Source of the DNA: Tistrella mobilis
Lineage (GTDB): Bacteria > Pseudomonadota > Alphaproteobacteria > Tistrellales > Tistrellaceae
Direction of reading: 5' to 3'
Assembly: GCF_041468085.1 (NCBI RefSeq)
Contig: NZ_CP121017.1
Location: forward strand, 1,157,501 to 1,221,500
Length of the DNA stretch: 64,000 nucleotides
Below are positions 56,779 to 64,000 of this stretch, one piece after another. The translations under genes were made by a program, and so were the position numbers. Numbering within the stretch: position 1 is the stretch's first letter; each line of letters begins with the position of its first letter. The notes beneath the pieces were generated by a model that was not told where the DNA came from, did not search any database, and saw nothing but the letters and a program-made list of their open reading frames with translations.

Positions 56779-57551
56779 ATTTGCGGTCTCATGAACAACT
56801 TTGTCAAACAGAACTTCGAGTAATCATTCATTGCAGGCCAAGAGACATAGCGGGCACCAAAACAATCGTTTATGGCTTTTTCGCTAGAAACTGATCTAAT
56901 CCGATAACACCGTCGGTTGCTTGCGAAGTGCGAAGGGCTGGGTAGCCTCACCTGTTTTATGACAATTTGCAAAAAGCAGTAATGTAATGATCGCGGGATG
57001 ATTGAGTTTCAGGAGATATATCCGAACATCAATGTGTCTTCATCGAGTATTCTCGGAAATATTTAGCGTGGTGAAGAAATGGTAAAAGCTTCGATCGGGT
57101 TCATTTCTGACAATGTGAACATGGCGTTTCTTAGTGTTGCTACTCTCTGACTGCAAACGCCGGGTTGCAGTCGCATCCTCTGCGAACGATACCCGGTCCG
57201 GGACTTGAAACCACGGGCACGTGGTGCGGAGCCTGCGGGGGTGGGCTCGGGTGTACATGACCGGAAGGCATTGACGTCGCGCATGTTGCACCATCGCCTT
57301 GCGCAGACCATTCGCATCAACGTTCCCGTCCCCGGATCGTTGCGGCGGCATTTTTGCCGGGGAGGCGACGTGTTTTGAGGCAGCCATGATGCCGATACGT
57401 CACATGTCATCCGCTTCACGGCCCGTTTCTGCGGATATGCAGTGCGGGTGCCACGGCTCTGTTCGTGCGGATCAGGAGTGGTATAGTAGCGGCCGCTTGG
57501 CCAGGGCCGGCAGAGACGTGACATGACACCGAGCAGCATGACGGGGAACGG
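56779..57551. other. AT-rich divergent intergenic region between the XRE gene and bamD
   Basis: 773 bases with no gene I can support. From 56779 to about 57140 the composition is distinctly AT-rich compared with the rest of the window; from about 57150 it returns to normal. A possible -10 element TATAGT lies at 57482-57487 about 65 bp upstream of bamD, with a weak -35. No RNA gene recognised. Confidence 0.5.
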
Positions 57552-58445
57552 ATGGCGAAGGCAGTCGCAACGGAACGGGCGATCGCGATGCGGACGGCGA
57601 CAGCCGTGACCCGCGCCTACAGGATCCGGGCCCATAGAATCCTGCGGGCCGGCCTTCTGGCGGCGTGTGTGGCGGGGCTTGCCGCGTGCTCAAGCGATGA
57701 CGACGACCGCCCTGCTTATGTCGAGCGGCCGGTGGAGCAGATCTACAGCCAGGCGGCGAACGAACTGGACCAGGGCGAGTATCGCAAGGCGGCGCAGAGC
57801 TTCGACGAGGTCGAACGTCAGCATCCCTATTCGACCTGGGCCACCGAGGCGCAGCTGATGGCCGCCTATTCCTACTACCAGGCCAATCAGTATGAAGATG
57901 CGATCGCAACCGCGCAGCGCTTCATCGACCTGCATCCCGGCAACCCCAATGTGGCCTACGCCTATTATCTGGTCGGGCTCTGCCATTATGAGCGGATCTC
58001 GGATGTCGGCCGCGACCAGGAGATGACCCGCAAGTCGCTGGAGGCTTTCCAGGAGGTGGTGCGTCGCTTCCCCGACAGCGCCTATGCCCGTGACGCCCGG
58101 CTGAAGATAGACCTTGCCCGCGACCATCTGGCCGGCAAGGAAATGGAAATCGGCCGCTACTATCTGACCCGTGGCATGTACATCGCGGCGATCAACCGCT
58201 TCCGCACCGTGATCGAACGCTACCAGACCACCACCCACGTGCCCGAGGCGCTGCACCGGCTGGTCGAGGCCTATCTGTCGCTGGGCATCGAGCGCGAGGC
58301 CCAGACGGCCGCTGCCGTGCTGGGCTACAACTATCCCGGCAGCGACTGGTACCAGGACAGCTATGCTCAGCTTACCGGCCGCAATCTGCAGCCGTTGGAA
58401 GACAAGGGGTCGTGGATCAGCCGGGCCTTCAAATCGGTTTTCTGA
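57552..58445 (+). CDS. bamD: outer membrane assembly lipoprotein BamD
   Basis: 297 residues. Lipoprotein signal with lipobox LAAC (Cys46), preceded by an unusually long, basic N-region, so the real start may be M13 (57588). The rest is TPR repeats: EQIYSQAANELDQGEYRKAAQSFDEVERQHPYS (in segments), DAIATAQRFIDLHPGN, YYLTRGMYIAAINRFRTVIERYQTT. It works with BamA to insert outer-membrane proteins. GGGGAACGG precedes the ATG at 57552. Confidence 0.95.
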   Translation: MAKAVATERAIAMRTATAVTRAYRIRAHRILRAGLLAACVAGLAACSSDDDDRPAYVERPVEQIYSQAANELDQGEYRKAAQSFDEVERQHPYSTWATEAQLMAAYSYYQANQYEDAIATAQRFIDLHPGNPNVAYAYYLVGLCHYERISDVGRDQEMTRKSLEAFQEVVRRFPDSAYARDARLKIDLARDHLAGKEMEIGRYYLTRGMYIAAINRFRTVIERYQTTTHVPEALHRLVEAYLSLGIEREAQTAAAVLGYNYPGSDWYQDSYAQLTGRNLQPLEDKGSWISRAFKSVF

Positions 58446-58521
58446 TCCGGCACCCGCCCGCCGCCCCGTTCCGCCATCCACCTGACCCACTGTTTCCTTC
58501 GCAATCGTCACGGAAGACCGG

Positions 58522-60198
58522 ATGCTCGCCAGTCTCTCGATCCGCGACGTGGTTCTGATCGACCGGCTCGATCTCGACCTCGGCCCCGGCCTCGCCGTCC
58601 TGACCGGCGAGACCGGTGCCGGCAAGTCGATCCTGCTCGATGCGCTGGGGTTGGCGCTGGGAGCCCGGGGTGACAGCGGGCTGGTGCGCGCCGGCGCCGC
58701 CCAGGCCTCGGTCACGGCCGTGTTCGAGGTGGCGGAGGATCATCCGGCGCTGGCCATGCTGGCCGGGCAGGATATCCCGGCCGCGCTGCCGCTGATCCTG
58801 CGGCGCACCGTCACTCCCGATGGCCGCAGCCGTGCCTGGGTGAACGACCGGGCCGTCGGCGTGGGCCTGTTGCGCCAGCTGGGCGAGGTGCTGGTCGAGA
58901 TCCACGGTCAGCACGATCAGCACGGCCTGCTGGATCCGCGCACCCATCGCGAGGTGCTGGACCAGTTCGGCGGCCACGAGGCGCTGAAGGCAGAGGTGGC
59001 GCGTCGCTTCCGCGAGATGCAGGCTGCGGACACCGCCCGCGATCGCGCCGAGGCCGAGGCCGAGGCGGTGCGGCGCGAAGAGGACCATCTTCGCACCAGC
59101 CTCGCCGATCTCGACAAGCTGAAGCCGCAGCCGGGAGAGGAAGAGGATCTGGTCCATCGCCGCCAGCGGCTGCAGAATGCCGACCGGATCGTGGCGGCGC
59201 TGAATGCGGCACTGGATGCGCTGAACGGTGAGCCGACGCTTGAGGTGCGGCTGCTGGATGCCGATCGCGCCCTGCAACGCCTGCCCGATGCCGAAACCGA
59301 CGAGCGGGTCCGCCAGCTGCGGGCCGGGCTGGAGCGCGCCTCGATCGAGATCGGCGAAGGCGTCGCGGGGGTCGAGCGGCTGCTCGCCGATCTGGACCTG
59401 GGCGAAGACAGCCTGGAAGTGGTCGAGGACCGGCTCTATGCCCTGCGTGCCGCCGCCCGCCGCCATCAGGTCACGACCGAAGACCTGCCCGAGCTTGCCC
59501 GGAAGCTGCGTGCCCGGCTGGAATTGATCGACGGCGGCGGTACGGTCGCGGCCAAACTGACCGCCGCGGCCGCCGAGGCGCGCCGGGTATACCGCAAGGC
59601 TGCCGAGGCCCTGAGCCAGGCCCGCAAGGCGGCAGCAGACGAGTTGATCAAGGCGATCGCGGCCGAACTCGGGCCGCTGCGCATGGGCCGGGTCGAGATC
59701 GCGGTCGCCTTCGAGCCGCTGCCCGAAGACGCCTGGGGGCCCGAAGGCATCGAACGCTGCCAGTTCATGGTCCGCACCAATCCGGGCGCGCCGGCAGGCC
59801 CGCTCGCCAGGGTGGCATCGGGCGGTGAGCTGTCGCGGCTGATGCTGGCGCTGAAGGTGGTGCTGGCCCGCACGGCCAGCGCCGGCACCCTGGTCTTCGA
59901 CGAGGTCGACAGCGGCATCGGCGGTGCGGTGGCCGATGCGGTGGGCGAACGGTTGCAGCGCCTGGGCGGCCATGCCCAGGTCCTGGTCGTCACCCACAAC
60001 CCACAGGTTGCGGCACGTGGTGATTTGCATCTGAGGGTGGCGAAGCGGATCGAGGGCGAGACCACCCTTACCGAAGTGCGCGCCCTGACGGCTGCCGAGC
60101 GGCGTGAAGAGGTGGCCCGCATGCTGTCGGGGGCCGAACTCACCGCCGAGGCACGGGCCGCGGCCGACCGGCTGATGAGCCTGGCCGTGCGCAGCTGA
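58522..60198 (+). CDS. recN: DNA repair protein RecN
   Basis: 558 residues, SMC-like ATPase: Walker A GETGAGKS (about 29-36), coiled-coil arms (about 150-370), and the C-terminal head with signature RVASGGELSRLMLALK and Walker B LVFDEVDSGIGG, then VLVVTHNPQVAA. It helps double-strand-break repair by holding DNA for RecA. Follows bamD by 76 bp, the usual neighbour in alphaproteobacteria. Confidence 0.97.
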   Translation: MLASLSIRDVVLIDRLDLDLGPGLAVLTGETGAGKSILLDALGLALGARGDSGLVRAGAAQASVTAVFEVAEDHPALAMLAGQDIPAALPLILRRTVTPDGRSRAWVNDRAVGVGLLRQLGEVLVEIHGQHDQHGLLDPRTHREVLDQFGGHEALKAEVARRFREMQAADTARDRAEAEAEAVRREEDHLRTSLADLDKLKPQPGEEEDLVHRRQRLQNADRIVAALNAALDALNGEPTLEVRLLDADRALQRLPDAETDERVRQLRAGLERASIEIGEGVAGVERLLADLDLGEDSLEVVEDRLYALRAAARRHQVTTEDLPELARKLRARLELIDGGGTVAAKLTAAAAEARRVYRKAAEALSQARKAAADELIKAIAAELGPLRMGRVEIAVAFEPLPEDAWGPEGIERCQFMVRTNPGAPAGPLARVASGGELSRLMLALKVVLARTASAGTLVFDEVDSGIGGAVADAVGERLQRLGGHAQVLVVTHNPQVAARGDLHLRVAKRIEGETTLTEVRALTAAERREEVARMLSGAELTAEARAAADRLMSLAVRS

Positions 60199-60278
60199 GC
60201 GGGACGCTGTGCCGGGCTTGCCCCCGGCCCGCCATCGTCGTACATCTCGCGCCCCGATCCTTCGATACCGCGTCTTGA

Positions 60279-62405
<2,127 letters not shown>

Positions 62406-62429
62406 CGAGGCTGGCAGAAACGGGCATAC

Positions 62430-62467
62430 TCCTGCGGATCAAACGTTCGTTTCAAGGGTCCGCAGGA
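62430..62467. other. nested hairpin between ligA and the MaoC-like gene
   Basis: Outer arms TCCTGCGGA (62430-62438) and TCCGCAGGA (62459-62467), with an inner AAACG/CGTTT pairing. It could be the ligA 3' end (no T-run) or a leader structure of the next gene. Confidence 0.45.
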
Positions 62468-62496
62468 AGAGACCCGCAGCAAGGTAGCCCGATCCC

Positions 62497-62982
62497 ATGT
62501 CCGCAGACACCGCCGCCAGCCCACCCGTGACCGACCTCCATTTCGAGGATTTCGCCGCCGGGCAGGTCTTCCGTACGCCCGCGCGCAGCGTCACCGAAGA
62601 CGAGATCATCGCCTTCGCCAGCCAGTTCGACAACCAGCCCTTCCATGTCGATCGCGAGGCGGCTGCCGCCAGCATCTATGGCGGGATCATCGCCAGCGGC
62701 TTCCATACCCTCGCGCTTGGCTTCAGGCTGGTGCTGGAGGCGCAGATCGTCTCGACCGCGTCGATGGGCTCGCCCGGCCTCGACGAGGTCCGCTGGCTGA
62801 AGCCCATGCGCCCCGGCGATACCATCCGTCTGGAGCTGGAGGTCACCGAGGTCGTGCCCAGCCGGTCCAAGCCGGATCGCGGCATCGTCAAACTGCTCTA
62901 CAAGACCTTCAACCAGAATGACGAGGTGATCTGCACCATGCGCAGCATGTGGATGCTCCGCCGGCGGGTGGTGGTGGCATGA
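62497..62982 (+). CDS. MaoC-like (R)-specific enoyl-CoA hydratase
   Basis: 161 residues, single hot-dog domain. Hydratase 2 motif DNQPFHVDREAA with catalytic D45 and H50 five residues apart, and GGIIASGFHTLAL. Such enzymes hydrate trans-2-enoyl-CoA to (R)-3-hydroxyacyl-CoA, feeding polyhydroxyalkanoate or other pathways, but many MaoC proteins have unknown acyl substrates. No related genes adjoin it; an IS110 element lies immediately downstream. Confidence 0.88.
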   Translation: MSADTAASPPVTDLHFEDFAAGQVFRTPARSVTEDEIIAFASQFDNQPFHVDREAAAASIYGGIIASGFHTLALGFRLVLEAQIVSTASMGSPGLDEVRWLKPMRPGDTIRLELEVTEVVPSRSKPDRGIVKLLYKTFNQNDEVICTMRSMWMLRRRVVVA

Positions 62983-63011
62983 GATACCGTCACGCTGAGC
63001 AAGCGCTTTTT

Positions 63012-64000
63012 TCAGTCGGCGAGCTTTGGCACGAAGGGTTTTCGAGCCTTGGCGACGGCGTAGACGGCGACGAGGAGTTTTCGCATGGCGGCGACGAGGG
63101 CGAGCTTTGGTGGCTTTCCCTGTGCGCGCAGTCGGTCGTAGAAGGCTTTGAGCCACGGGTTTCGGCGGACAGCGGTGAGGGTTGGCATCCACAAGGCGGT
63201 GCGCAGGCGCGCGTTGCCGATCGGGGTGATGCCGGCGCGGGTGGGGCGGCGCTTTCCGGAGTGGCGCAGGGCTGGGATGACGCCGACGTAGGCTGCCAGG
63301 GCTGCGGGGCTGTCGAAGCGGGCCGGATCGCCGAGTTCGGCGATGAGGCGTGCTGCGGTGCTGGGACCGATTCCGTCGATGGAGGTCAGCAGCGAGCCGA
63401 CCTCGTGCTCGTCGAGCAGACGGGTGATGTCGTCGTCACGGTCGGCCAAGCGGCGGCGCCACAGATCGAGATCCTGACAGATGTCGCGGACCTGGACGCG
63501 GTAGGCGGGGCCGTGGTGCTGGCCGACCGAGCGCTTGGCCGCGGCGATGATCTGGTCGGCCAGTTCGCTTCCGACGGCGTGGCGGCCATCGTAGCGCAGC
63601 TTGGCGAGCCGGCGTGGCGTGGCTTTGGCGACGGCCTCGGCGGTGGGGTATTCCGCCAGGATGGCGGTGGCCAGCATGCTGTCGAGCGTGCGGACATAGC
63701 GTCGGAATTCCGGGAAGCCGAGATCGACCAGCCGGCGGAGCTGGCGGACGCGGTCGTCGAAATCCTGGCGCAGCCGGTCGCGGTGGCGAACCAGTTCGCG
63801 CAGCTCCTCGCTGGCCCGGCTGCCCAGCCGGGTCGGGGAGGGGCGCTTTTCCCGCCCGAAGCGGGCCAGGCCGAGGGCGTCGATGGCGTCGGTCTTGGTG
63901 CGCTCCAGGCTCTCGCCCTGGAAGCGGTGGGTGCGCAGCGGGTTGATCAGGGCGACCTCGTAGCCCTTGGCCGCCAGCACGGCGAACAGGTTCTTCCAGT
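63012..64000 (-). mobile_element. IS110-family transposase (5' end beyond window)
   Basis: The frame is open to the window edge, so the N-terminus is missing; 329 residues are visible. RTKTDAIDALGLARFGRE belongs to the N-terminal DEDD (RuvC-like) catalytic domain, and LLTSIDGIGPSTAARLIAELG, LAAYVGVIPALRHSGKRRPTRAGITPIGNARLR (in parts) to the C-terminal Transposase_20 domain with its conserved serine region. IS110 elements insert through a bridge RNA and usually lack terminal inverted repeats, so the exact boundary cannot be drawn; it lies between the MaoC-like stop (62982) and 63012 or slightly beyond. Confidence 0.93.

Overview
The window is a high-GC, gene-dense stretch of an alphaproteobacterial chromosome. 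The clearest evidence is the complete division and cell-wall (dcw) cluster followed by lpxC, bamD, recN and ligA, with amiD and rnpB just upstream of mraZ, plus a DNPR (meso-diaminopimelate) motif in MurE. The gene content and style would suit a Rhodospirillales-type or Tistrella-like organism, but that is inference; no 16S or other marker is present.

Left part (1-13.6 kb, accessory metabolism): a partial MFS transporter, an MsrQ-like heme membrane protein, a small cupin, a MocR-type regulator divergent from a glutamine-amidotransferase gene, a serine hydroxymethyltransferase, and a three-gene redox cassette (AurF-type diiron oxygenase, rubredoxin, rubredoxin reductase). A minus-strand set (tautomerase, NTF2-like protein, glutathione transferase) lies divergent from an HxlR regulator. 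An EamA exporter and a ketopantoate-reductase-like gene follow. Between 2.7 and 10 kb the spaces after stop codons hold a family of structured repeats, some in tandem. In these repeats a hairpin stem changes sequence while keeping its base pairing.

Centre-left (13.6-23.1 kb): a putative periplasmic FAD dehydrogenase (Tat-exported subunit 3, GMC flavoprotein, monoheme cytochrome c) is divergent from an XRE-cupin regulator. Next comes a 652-residue protein that aligns by eye with the C-terminal half of pyruvate phosphate dikinase. It keeps PEP- and metal-binding residues but has lost the phosphorylated histidine and the catalytic cysteine. A near-identical palindrome (GTAGAC-N4-GTCYAC) lies upstream of both the dehydrogenase genes and this pseudoenzyme-like gene, so they probably form one regulon. 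Then come an HPP membrane protein with a LysR regulator, and a RES-Xre toxin-antitoxin pair.

Centre (22.5-30 kb): one minus-strand unit encodes a TRAP transporter (DctP, DctQ, DctM), a fused 5-oxoprolinase/hydantoinase and a MarR-like regulator, a likely uptake-and-hydrolysis pathway for 5-oxoproline or a related cyclic amide.

Right part (30-63 kb, core): djlA, an ABC-F ATPase, an EamA transporter, amiD, rnpB with a recognisable promoter, and then mraZ-rsmH-ftsL-ftsI-murE-murF-mraY-murD-ftsW-murG-murC-murB-ddl-ftsQ-ftsA-ftsZ, mostly with overlapping stop and start codons. Phased TGGGA repeats about 470 bp upstream of mraZ look like the MraZ autoregulatory box. A strong terminator follows ftsZ, so lpxC is probably separately expressed. 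An XRE regulator next to an AT-rich intergenic region interrupts the series before bamD, recN, ligA and a MaoC-like hydratase. The window ends in an IS110-family transposase cut by the edge.
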